From assembly GCA_964520785.1 (NCBI GenBank), contig CAZFQG010000142.1:1-17143 (forward strand): a stretch of 17,143 bases of DNA. Reading direction: 5' to 3'. Shown piece by piece: positions 8,228 to 14,824 of this stretch. The number at the start of each line of letters is the position of its first letter. Positions within the stretch are counted from its first letter, which is position 1. A model generated the notes under the pieces. That model was not told where the DNA came from, searched no databases, and was given only the letters and a program-made list of their open reading frames with translations. The stretch is from CAZFQG01 sp964520785. GTDB taxonomy: Bacteria > Planctomycetota > Planctomycetia > Pirellulales > Thermoguttaceae. The translations under genes were made by a program, and so were the position numbers.

Positions 8228-8302
8228 AAGTTTGAGAAATGTCGGGGGACTCGCCGAAACACTGCCCCTTGGCAGAGGGGTGCTCTGGGAGGGGGGCTTT
8301 TG

Positions 8303-8782
8303 TCAGCGCAGAAACTGCTGACACCAATAGATGGCACCGTTATGGGCCTCGTAGGCAGCTACCCCGATACGCCGGTGGGACGGGTTCAGGATATTCGCGC
8401 GGTGGCCGGACGAGTTCATCCAGCCCGAGACGGCTTCTCGACTCGAACGGTATCCCATCGCGATGTTTTCGGCCACGGCCTTTCTGGTGTGTTGCAGTGC
8501 CCGAGACCGGGCCATCCAAATCGCGTGCCCTCGTGCCGAGTGAACGAGCCCTTCGTCGATCACCAGCGGCGGCAAGCCGTGTCGCTTGCGTTGGGCATTT
8601 GTGTGAGCGACGATGTTCTTCTCGATCACCATCAGCGCAAGTTCGGGCGATTCCTCCGCTTGAGCTTCCGCGTTGTTCTCGACCGGCTGGTCTTCCGCAG
8701 CTTGGTCCTCGGCGCGGCTCATGTTCACGTCTGGCCCAAAAAGGAGTGCGGTGCAAAGAAAGCAGTAAACGGCGCGATACAT
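8303..8782 (-). CDS. Secreted CAP/SCP (YkwD-like) domain protein
   Basis: A 159-residue exported protein. Residues 1-25 form a signal peptide (MYRAVYCFLCTALLFG core, probable cleavage after SRA), followed by a short acidic Glu/Gln/Ala linker and a bacterial CAP domain. CAP marks are the opening HTNAQRKRHGLPPL, the ARGHAIWMARSRALQHT helix, AENIAMGY, the SGHRANILNPSHRRIGV block, and the ending AIYWCQQFLR. The candidate cavity residues (two His and a Glu) are present. Functions of bacterial CAP proteins are mostly unknown; some bind lipids or cell-wall components. The ATG at 8782 has GAAGGA eight bases ahead. A TTG at 8818, preceded by a near-perfect AAAGGAGGTG, would add 12 basic residues and is a real alternative. 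A terminator-like hairpin follows the stop. Confidence 0.88.
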   Translation of the reverse strand: MYRAVYCFLCTALLFGPDVNMSRAEDQAAEDQPVENNAEAQAEESPELALMVIEKNIVAHTNAQRKRHGLPPLVIDEGLVHSARGHAIWMARSRALQHTRKAVAENIAMGYRSSREAVSGWMNSSGHRANILNPSHRRIGVAAYEAHNGAIYWCQQFLR

Positions 8783-8818
8783 CTTGCTGATCCTTCTCTT
8801 CTGTCGCACCTCTCTCAA

Positions 8819-8830
8819 CCCACCTCCTTT
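8819..8830 (-). promoter_or_regulatory. Strong Shine-Dalgarno upstream of the CAP gene's alternative TTG start
   Basis: Minus-strand AAAGGAGGTG (8830-8821) lies four bases (from AGGAGG) before an in-frame TTG at 8818-8816. The second site, GAAGGA, serves the ATG at 8782. The gene may therefore have two starts. Confidence 0.45.
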
Positions 8831-9092
8831 GCACGATCCTCATAAACTAACGAACGAGATTTCAAACGCAACACCCTGAAGGACGGAAAAACACAGAAAA
8901 ACGCGCCTCGCAATACAAGAGACGGCACTAAAGGGCCGTACAGGATTCCCCAATGGTATACATCGAGAGACTTCGGACCATCCACGCCCGCTAATTCGAG
9001 TAAAACCGAACTCCCTAAACGAGTGAACAGGCGGAGCGACCCCTTAACCGATCGCAAAGACGGTTTCAAATACCCCGTGTAGAGGGGGCGTT

Positions 9093-9731
9093 CTACTGGA
9101 CGCGGCGTTTTCTTCGTGCCGCCGTCAGGAACACCCCGCCCGCGCCCATCAAAACGACTGACGGCTCCGGCACGACAAGGTGTGCTTTGGAAAGCTGGCC
9201 CGGCCGGACTCCCCAAACCGCGAACAGGTAGTTCGCGGCGATGGAGCCGTGCCGGAGCACCAGGCCGACGAAGCGATCGTTTCCTTTTGGTCCCCCGTCG
9301 ACGATCGTCCCGCGCATCCAATCAGGTGCTCCAAGCATTCCGAGAACTTGTTTCCCGTCGGCATAGACGTCGTTCGTGCCAAGTTTCGTGATCGAATAAA
9401 CGCCCGCCGGGAGATTCTCGAAAAGGTAACGGCCGAACCGGTCCGTCCAACCGTTGTAGATCGCCTCGGGCAAGCCCTCTTCATCCAGCCGTTCGACTTG
9501 AATGTGAACGTGCGCGAGCCGGTGTTCCCAGGGTTCCCACACGGCGTTGTTGTTCAGATCGTTGAAGACATACCCCGAGATCGAGCTGGAACCGGCGGAA
9601 TCGTAGGAGCTGTTTCCAGCAGTTTCCACTTGGCCAAAAGCCCCGACGAGCCCCCCCCAAGTGGAAGTCCCTAGCAAAAAAACGGACAAAAACCCGCATG
9701 GTAGTGCGGTGATAATTCGCGGCGACGGCAT
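9093..9731 (-). CDS. PEP-CTERM secreted protein with an SdrD_B-like domain
   Basis: A 212-residue exported protein. An N-terminal signal peptide (GFLSVFLLGTSTWGG core) is followed by a Ser-rich stretch and, at about residues 50-120, an SdrD B-like beta-sandwich: SISGYVFNDLNNNAVWEPWE is the usual opening Asp/Asn loop, and GRYLFENLPAGVYSITK the closing strand pair. The C-terminus is a PEP-CTERM signal: VPEP at 187-190, a short hydrophobic helix and a final RRKRR cluster, which in other bacteria is cut by exosortase after export. GGAG lies seven bases before the ATG. It is likely a surface or extracellular-matrix protein; its binding partner is unknown. No exosortase gene is in the window. Two identical 16-base repeats sit just upstream of the start. 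Confidence 0.85.
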   Translation of the reverse strand: MPSPRIITALPCGFLSVFLLGTSTWGGLVGAFGQVETAGNSSYDSAGSSSISGYVFNDLNNNAVWEPWEHRLAHVHIQVERLDEEGLPEAIYNGWTDRFGRYLFENLPAGVYSITKLGTNDVYADGKQVLGMLGAPDWMRGTIVDGGPKGNDRFVGLVLRHGSIAANYLFAVWGVRPGQLSKAHLVVPEPSVVLMGAGGVFLTAARRKRRVQ

Positions 9732-9757
9732 GGCAATCTCCGGACACCGATGGAAGG

Positions 9758-9789
9758 GGCGATTCCACGAAACGGCGATTCCACGAAAC
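9758..9789. repeat. Two perfect tandem copies of a 16-bp sequence
   Basis: GGCGATTCCACGAAAC occurs at 9758-9773 and again at 9774-9789 with no gap. The pair sits 27 bases upstream of the PEP-CTERM gene start, in its probable leader or promoter region. It could be a tandem regulator-binding site or a simple duplication. Confidence 0.75.
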
Positions 9790-9824
9790 CCTGCATTCCC
9801 CTTCTGAGTTTCACGTTGTCCGTA

Positions 9825-9857
9825 AAGATAGCAGAAACCTTAAAGCCGTGCAAGATA
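9825..9857 (-). promoter_or_regulatory. Possible promoter region of the PEP-CTERM gene with repeated CTATCTT motif
   Basis: On the minus strand, TTGCAC (9856-9851) and TATCTT (9830-9825) are separated by 20-base geometry slightly longer than ideal if counted strictly, and the -35 match is weak. The motif CTATCTT recurs at 9825-9831, 9852-9858 and 9902-9908, so more than one -10-like element is present. Which one is used cannot be decided here. Confidence 0.3.
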
Positions 9858-9933
9858 GCGCAACCCAAAAAGCCTGCCCAGACTCGTCAATCGCGAATGA
9901 TAAGATAGGTAGATCCGAAAAGAAACGGCTCCT

Positions 9934-9971
9934 GGGAGTCGCGCAGAAACCGGAATTTCCACGCGACTCCC
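9934..9971 (-). terminator. Rho-independent-like terminator after the DUF1080 gene
   Basis: A perfect 10-base stem (GGGAGTCGCG at 9934-9943 with CGCGACTCCC at 9962-9971) encloses a further GAAA/TTTC stem. On the minus strand it begins about ten bases after the DUF1080 stop and is followed after a few bases by a T-rich stretch (GTTTCTTTTC). Confidence 0.75.
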
Positions 9972-9981
9972 TCAAGAGCTT

Positions 9982-11160
9982 CTAAAACTCCATAATTTCG
10001 ATATCTTTGAAGTAGACTTCCATGTCTTCCCCGCCGTGGAGCTGCAAACCGAGGTAGCCCTTGGTCCGTCCCGGGTCGTCCCTCAAACGGGTCACTTCCG
10101 TGCCGTTGACGAACACGGTGATGTCCCTTCCCTGGGCGACGACGCTCATCTCGTTCCAGTCTCCCGGTTTGAAGACTTCTTGGGAGACCTCCAACGGTAC
10201 CCGCGACACCCAGCCTCGGCCGCCCGTTTCGTACAGGCTGCCGGGGTCGTTTCGCGGATCGATTTCCGCCTGGAACCCGTGGACGACGACGTTATCCCCC
10301 GACTTCTCGGTCCGGAAATAGAGTCCCGAGTTGCCCTGGACGGGCTTGTACTTCAAACGGATGGCGAAATCGCCGTATTCGCGTTTGGAGCACAGGATGC
10401 CGTGTACCGCCGATTCGGCCTTGGAAGTGCCTCGAATGGTCCCGTCCTCGACCGTCCACTCGCCGCCGCCGAGCTTCTCCCACTGGGAAAGGTCCTTCCC
10501 GTCAAAAAGAGGCTTCCATTCGGACTTTCCCAGATCCTTGATGCGGATATTCTTCCAGCGGATCACCCCGGGGGACTTGCCCGCGTGAACCTGCAACGCG
10601 ATCAGCCCCTCGAGATCGGCGAAGTCGACGAGATCGGCGCAGGGAATGCCATTGATCCAGGTCTTGATCGTCGGGCCGACGGCCTCGATCTTGTATTCGT
10701 TCCAGTCTTCCGGCTTAAACGCGGCCCTTGCCCGTTTCTTCGCCTCGTCGTCACCGGAGAGCGAATAGAGCCATCCTCGCCGGGCCTCGTCGTAGATGCC
10801 GCCGGACCAGGCCCGCGCGGAAGGATCGACTTCGCATTGATACCCGAAGACCCGGTCGTTCTCTTCGCGGATGTGGCTTCGAAGCTGGATTCCGGAGTTC
10901 ATGGGGGAATCCAGTTTCAGGTCCAACTTCAAAATGAAGTCGCCGTAATGCTTCTTCGTGCAGAGGAAGGTGTTCCCCGGCGTATTCGGTTTGACCCGGC
11001 CCACGATCGTGCCGTCCTCCACGTCATACGTCGCCTGCCCCCCATGAATCTCCCAGCCCTCGAGCGATTCGCCGTCGAAGAGAGAAACGAACCCCTCCTC
11101 TTGGGCGACCGCTCCGATCGTCAATGTCAGGCCCAACGCAATCGCGCTTAAACATCGCAT
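9982..11160 (-). CDS. Secreted protein of two tandem DUF1080 (3-keto-disaccharide hydrolase) domains
   Basis: A 392-residue exported protein with a short signal peptide (MRCLSAIALGLTLTIGAVAQ) and two DUF1080/PF06439 jelly-roll domains, at about residues 22-208 and 213-392. Each repeats the family pattern: SLFDGESLEGWE then PLFDGKDLSQWE; VEDGTIVGR then VEDGTIRGT; KHYGDFILKL then REYGDFAIRL; SGIQLRS then SGLYFRT; and a late KPEDWNEYKI then KPGDWNEMSV. Some family members hydrolyse 3-keto-glycosides, others only bind sugars, so activity is not assured. The two copies differ enough to suggest an old duplication. AAAGGAG six to seven bases before the ATG is a strong ribosome site. The gene follows an AGE-family epimerase by 45 bases on the same strand, pointing to a shared sugar pathway. 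A hairpin terminator follows. Confidence 0.92.
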   Translation of the reverse strand: MRCLSAIALGLTLTIGAVAQEEGFVSLFDGESLEGWEIHGGQATYDVEDGTIVGRVKPNTPGNTFLCTKKHYGDFILKLDLKLDSPMNSGIQLRSHIREENDRVFGYQCEVDPSARAWSGGIYDEARRGWLYSLSGDDEAKKRARAAFKPEDWNEYKIEAVGPTIKTWINGIPCADLVDFADLEGLIALQVHAGKSPGVIRWKNIRIKDLGKSEWKPLFDGKDLSQWEKLGGGEWTVEDGTIRGTSKAESAVHGILCSKREYGDFAIRLKYKPVQGNSGLYFRTEKSGDNVVVHGFQAEIDPRNDPGSLYETGGRGWVSRVPLEVSQEVFKPGDWNEMSVVAQGRDITVFVNGTEVTRLRDDPGRTKGYLGLQLHGGEDMEVYFKDIEIMEF

Positions 11161-11205
11161 GGCTGTCTCCTTTTGTAATCTTCAACTCGTTAGTTATTCT
11201 TGGCC

Positions 11206-12438
11206 TTACCCGTCATCACTCATCACGTTTCCCAGCAACTGGAAACAACGGTACAATACCCGCGGCAGGTGAAAACACCCTTTCCATCCGTTCGCCTTCG
11301 CCCGCCAGACGGGTGACCCGTCGCGGTTGAGGTATCCGTACCACTCGCCGTATTCCGGATCGGGGAAGTGGCTGAAAGTGTAGTCGTGCACCTTATCGTA
11401 CCAACGGCCGAGTTCTTCCCGGCCGGTCAGCGCCCAACCCAGAAGCAGCGAATAGAGCGCCTCCGAATGGACCCACCAGAGCTTCAAGTCGGCGCCAAGG
11501 TCGTGCACCGGCGTCCAGTCGATGTTCGTAATGTACCGGATGCCGCCGAACTCGTTGTCCCACCCGTGCTCGAGCGCCGCGAGGGTCATGGCGATCGCCG
11601 TGTCGCGAAGCGCCGCGTCGTCGCGGACCGCGGCGATCTCTTGCAGCATCCAACCGCTCTCGATCGTATGGCCGGGATGGAACATCCGGCACTCGGCGAT
11701 ATCCAACAGGGGCGTTCCATCCGGGGCGACGTTCTCCAACAGCGCGTTGAGTTCCGGCTTCCAATGCAGCCCGATAAGCGATTCGACCGACCGCGTGATG
11801 TCGTCCTCGAACCGTGCGTCGGGGCGGACCTGGTTGTATACCCACGCTACGGTGATCCGGCACATGTCGTGGCCGTGCAAGTGAACTTGCGCATTCAGCG
11901 GATAACACAACAGCGGCGTATTGTCGGGACTTCCCAGGCGTGACATCAAAAAGTCGTATGCCTCCATTGCCCGGTTCCACACCGAGTCATCGTCCCCTGC
12001 CGCCTTGGAATACTCCGCCAGGGCGATCGTTCCGAAGACCTCCGTGAACAGGCTGAGGACGTCGGACCGGCTCTCTCCGGTTCGCGTGAGGCGGAAATGC
12101 ATCTTGCCCCCCTCCCGCCAGGCGTGCCGCAGCATGAAGTCCATTCCCAGCTTCGCGGCGTCGCGCCATTCCTCGCGGGGTTCGAACGTGTTGAAAAGAT
12201 GGGAGAGCATCCAAACCTGCCGCCCGTGCATCCACAGGTACTTATCGGTCGAATAGGTCGAACCGTCGCGGTTCAGGTGGCTATAATACCCCCCGAATTC
12301 TCGGTCTAGAGAATGCCGTATCCACCATGCGATGACGTCGTCAAGGAGGGAGGCACGGTAATGTTCTCGGAGGGTCTTTGCACGCTCGCGCAGCGGCCCC
12401 GATACCGCCAACGGCATCCGTATCATCGATTTGTCCAT
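11206..12438 (-). CDS. AGE family (N-acylglucosamine 2-epimerase-like) sugar epimerase/isomerase
   Basis: A cytoplasmic (alpha/alpha)6-barrel enzyme that epimerises or isomerises sugars at C2. Visible family marks: FGGYYSHLNRDG, the KYLWMHGRQVWMLS segment, HPGHTIESGWM carrying a catalytic His, WWVHSEALYSLL, EYGEWYGYLNRDG and the C-terminal GWKGCFHLPR carrying the second His. The KGCFH-PR ending is like eukaryotic GlcNAc 2-epimerase (renin-binding protein), but AGE members also act on cellobiose, mannose or glucose, so the substrate is open. The ATG at 12438 gives 410 residues, a normal length; ATG 12492 and TTG 12498 are in-frame alternatives closer to the promoter and would add an Ala/Gly/Arg-rich leader. 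No signal peptide is seen. Probably first gene of a two-gene operon with the DUF1080 protein. Confidence 0.92.
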   Translation of the reverse strand: MDKSMIRMPLAVSGPLRERAKTLREHYRASLLDDVIAWWIRHSLDREFGGYYSHLNRDGSTYSTDKYLWMHGRQVWMLSHLFNTFEPREEWRDAAKLGMDFMLRHAWREGGKMHFRLTRTGESRSDVLSLFTEVFGTIALAEYSKAAGDDDSVWNRAMEAYDFLMSRLGSPDNTPLLCYPLNAQVHLHGHDMCRITVAWVYNQVRPDARFEDDITRSVESLIGLHWKPELNALLENVAPDGTPLLDIAECRMFHPGHTIESGWMLQEIAAVRDDAALRDTAIAMTLAALEHGWDNEFGGIRYITNIDWTPVHDLGADLKLWWVHSEALYSLLLGWALTGREELGRWYDKVHDYTFSHFPDPEYGEWYGYLNRDGSPVWRAKANGWKGCFHLPRVLYRCFQLLGNVMSDDG

Positions 12439-12533
12439 AATCTCCGCACTGTCGTCCTTAGATTCACGGGCGGCCGCGGCCCGCCCCCCCATGCTCAAAG
12501 CCGCAATCCGCCCAATTTGCCAGGCAAACCGGC

Positions 12534-12562
12534 ATTATAGCAAAGGGGCGAAACGCGGACAA
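12534..12562 (-). promoter_or_regulatory. Sigma-70-like promoter for the AGE-DUF1080 operon
   Basis: On the minus strand, TTGTCC (12562-12557) and a perfect TATAAT (12539-12534) are separated by 17 bases. The transcript start would be near 12527, some 30 to 90 bases before the candidate start codons of the epimerase. Confidence 0.65.
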
Positions 12563-12598
12563 TCAGGCCCCCGACCGGCCGTCAACGAATCCACTCAT

Positions 12599-12625
12599 GA
12601 CGGACCGGCCCGTTCATGGCCCGTC
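12599..12625 (-). terminator. Stem-loop directly after the small secreted protein gene
   Basis: GACGGACC (12599-12606) and GGCCCGTC (12618-12625) form an eight-base stem with one wobble and an 11-base loop, starting next to the stop codon on the minus strand. No clear T-run follows, so termination is only possible. Confidence 0.3.
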
Positions 12626-13030
12626 TCAGCCTTCCGGTTGGGGCGCCGGAATGATCTCCGGTCCTACCGGGACGGTCTCGCCGGACGGTCGAATCACTTC
12701 GGGGATTCCGCGAACTGGTTCCACGGCGGGGCCACCCATCACGGGGGATGCATAGCTAAATCGGTAGTAGTAGCCACGCGGGCTGTAGTATCCGCTCACG
12801 ACGTTCCTAGCCGGAATCATTGGTACCGTTTGGATGGGAATGGCGACCGGAGGTCCGAGCGAAAAAGGGTGGTTCATCGTGTAACGAACGGCCCGGCGGT
12901 ATGCTCGGGATTGAACTTCCACCGGTGCCAACAGCGGAAATGGTGGAGCCGCGATCGATCGAGATGCCCCGAACGCTTCCAAAAGAAACACGGTCGACAA
13001 TACTGCCAAGGTGGGTCGTGGAATACGCAT
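12626..13030 (-). CDS. Small secreted Pro/Tyr-rich protein of unknown function
   Basis: I do not recognise this 134-residue protein. It has a clear signal peptide (MRIPRPTLAVLSTVFLLEAFG core; likely cleavage after SIAA, about residue 28). The mature part is rich in Pro, Val and Tyr, with a GYYSPRGYYYRFSY patch in the middle and a Pro/Glu/Val-rich tail ending in PAPQPEG; it looks extended and low in regular fold. The ATG at 13030 is well supported by AAAAAGG with AAGGA seven bases ahead; an upstream in-frame extension without a signal peptide is rejected. It is transcribed away from hldE, with the two starts 273 bases apart, and has its own possible promoter. Similar short, Tyr/Pro-rich exported proteins are common in planctomycetes, generally without assigned function. 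Confidence 0.7.
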   Translation of the reverse strand: MRIPRPTLAVLSTVFLLEAFGASRSIAAPPFPLLAPVEVQSRAYRRAVRYTMNHPFSLGPPVAIPIQTVPMIPARNVVSGYYSPRGYYYRFSYASPVMGGPAVEPVRGIPEVIRPSGETVPVGPEIIPAPQPEG

Positions 13031-13080
13031 CTGCAATCCTTTTTCTCGAATTCTATATTGCCGAATTCCCGCCTCTGCAA

Positions 13081-13108
13081 AGCATACCATTAAAAAAGGC
13101 GAATTCAA
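13081..13108 (-). promoter_or_regulatory. Possible promoter of the small secreted protein gene
   Basis: On the minus strand, TTGAAT (13108-13103) and TATGCT (13086-13081) are separated by 16 bases, each matching four of six consensus positions. The predicted leader is about 45 bases. Confidence 0.4.
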
Positions 13109-13303
13109 ATTATTGAAACGTAATCCAGTCTCACGCCAACCCGTGCAAGCCGATTCGCGATTTACGACCAACTTCTCTTGACCCGCATTCCCATTCTTGG
13201 CACCATTGCACCATCCCGAATTCTCGCACGGCATTCCGCAAACCGTCCGGTCCGGAGAAGTCGCGCGAGCCGGAACTTTCCCCCTGGCAAGGATGCCATA
13301 CTC

Positions 13304-14800
13304 ATGAAGAAACTAGCCCAGCTTCTCCAGACTTCCCTGTCTCCCCGCGTATTGCTCGTCGGGGACGTCATGCTCGACCACTATCTCTTTGGTCAGGTGG
13401 AACGGATCAGCCCCGAGGCGCCGATTCCGGTGCTCAGGGTCAAGAGCGAGGAACACCGTCTTGGGGGAGCGGGGAGCGTCGCCACGATGCTCCGCGCGCT
13501 CGATGCCGAGCCCATTCCGGTCGCGGTGACCGGAGACGACAAAGAAGGCAGGGTCGTCCGCGACCTGCTCGAGGCGCGCGGAATCGCCACCGGTTGCGTC
13601 TTGACCGACCCGCGCCGGCCCACCACGGTGAAGACCCGGGTCCTCGGCGGAACTCAGCAGCGACATCCCCACCACATGATGCGCGTCGACCGGGAGGAGA
13701 GCTTTCCGATCGCGACGGACCTGCTGGAACGATTTCTGGGTCTGATCGAAGGGGCCCTCCCCGAAGTCGATCTCGTTCTGATCAGCGACTACGACAAGGG
13801 GGTCTGCGCGGCGGAGATGATTCCCCGACTGATTCGACTGGCGGACGCGGCCGGAGTCCCGGTCGTGGCCGATCCGGTCCGCGATACCGACTACCGCCGC
13901 TACGCCGGATGCCGTTGCATTACTCCCAACCGCATCGAGGCCGGGCTCGCGGCGGGGCTCCATATCGAAACGCCGGAGGACGGGCTGCTCGCGGCGAAGG
14001 AGCTGGTTTCGCTGGGAATCGAATCGGTCATGGTGACGATGGACAAGGATGGAATCGCCTGGGCGAACTCCAAGGGGGATTCGGCCCATTTCCCCTGCCG
14101 GCAACGCCAGGTTTGCGACGTGACCGGGGCTGGGGACATGGTCCTGAGCATCGTCGGCTTCTGCATGGCGGCCGGAGCCTCCGCGGAAGTGACGATGATG
14201 GCGGCCAATCTGGCCGGCGGCATGGAGGTGGAGCGGCTCGGCGTGGTTCCGCTGACGCGGGACGAACTCCTCGACGCCATCCAGCAGACCGACCTTTCCG
14301 GCGATCCGAAGATCGTATCGCTTCCGCGCCTGAAGACGCAGCTCGACAAGGCTCGCCGCGCGGGACGGCGGATCGCGATGACCAACGGCTGCTTCGACCT
14401 GCTCCACCCGGGCCACGTGCAGTCGCTGCAGGCGGCCCGGTCGCTGGGGGACTGCCTGGTGGTGGCCGTCAACAGCGACACGAGCGTCCGCGAACTGAAG
14501 GGGCCTTCACGGCCGATCATCGACGAACGGAACCGTGCCGAGATGCTCGCGGCCCTCTCGTGCGTGGACTTCGTCATCCTCTTCGACGACGCCAGCGTGG
14601 CGAGACTGGTCCGTGAAATCCGGCCGGACGTCCTGGTCAAGGCGGCGGAGTACTCGGTACAGGGGGTCGTGGGGCATGAAATCGTCGAGGAATACGGGGG
14701 CGAGGTCGTGGTCGTTCCGATGAAGGGAGGCTATTCCACGACGGCCCTGATCGAGCGGATCCGCGGCGAGGGGACTCTTTCCCTCCGCAAGGCCTCGTAA
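13304..14800 (+). CDS. hldE: Bifunctional heptose 7-phosphate kinase / heptose 1-phosphate adenylyltransferase (HldE)
   Basis: Makes ADP-heptose for lipopolysaccharide or other surface glycans: the N-terminal half phosphorylates heptose 7-phosphate at C1, the C-terminal half adds AMP. The kinase (about residues 1-330) is PfkB-like, with GDVMLDHYLFG near the start, LGGAGSVATML, ISDYDKGV, and DVTGAGDM at 272-279 whose Asp 278 is the catalytic base; the usual GAGDT ends in Met here. The nucleotidyltransferase (about 355-490) has TNGCFDLLHPGH at 360-371, AVNSDTSVRELKGPSRPI, and the family ending GGYSTTALIERI. 498 residues is slightly longer than the E. coli enzyme. The ATG at 13304 is chosen because homology starts there; AAGGA lies about 11 bases ahead. 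The GT4 gene begins 24 bases after the stop, suggesting co-transcription. Confidence 0.93.
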   Translation: MKKLAQLLQTSLSPRVLLVGDVMLDHYLFGQVERISPEAPIPVLRVKSEEHRLGGAGSVATMLRALDAEPIPVAVTGDDKEGRVVRDLLEARGIATGCVLTDPRRPTTVKTRVLGGTQQRHPHHMMRVDREESFPIATDLLERFLGLIEGALPEVDLVLISDYDKGVCAAEMIPRLIRLADAAGVPVVADPVRDTDYRRYAGCRCITPNRIEAGLAAGLHIETPEDGLLAAKELVSLGIESVMVTMDKDGIAWANSKGDSAHFPCRQRQVCDVTGAGDMVLSIVGFCMAAGASAEVTMMAANLAGGMEVERLGVVPLTRDELLDAIQQTDLSGDPKIVSLPRLKTQLDKARRAGRRIAMTNGCFDLLHPGHVQSLQAARSLGDCLVVAVNSDTSVRELKGPSRPIIDERNRAEMLAALSCVDFVILFDDASVARLVREIRPDVLVKAAEYSVQGVVGHEIVEEYGGEVVVVPMKGGYSTTALIERIRGEGTLSLRKAS

Positions 14801-14824
14801 TCTCCAAAGAGCCGCAACCTTGCC

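Noticed and set aside
9066..9086. Short CCCC/GGGG hairpin after the PEP-CTERM gene as a terminator
   Set aside because: Only four paired bases and a weak T-tail; not enough to call.
10036..11151. A 371-codon plus-strand frame opposite the DUF1080 gene
   Set aside because: Covers almost exactly the DUF1080 gene on the other strand and shows no family motifs.
12483..12490. Run of seven C/G residues near the epimerase start, as a possible phase-variation tract
   Set aside because: It would matter only if translation starts at 12492 or 12498, which is not established, and seven bases is short for slippage in GC-rich DNA.
13031..13234. N-terminal extension of the small secreted protein
   Set aside because: It would bury the clear signal peptide at residue 69 and bypass a good ribosome site before 13030.
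13178..13303. A TTGACC element as the hldE promoter
   Set aside because: No acceptable -10 hexamer occurs at 16-18 bases from it.
13313..14416. A 367-codon minus-strand frame opposite hldE
   Set aside because: Antisense to the kinase domain of HldE; no domain and no plausible start signal.
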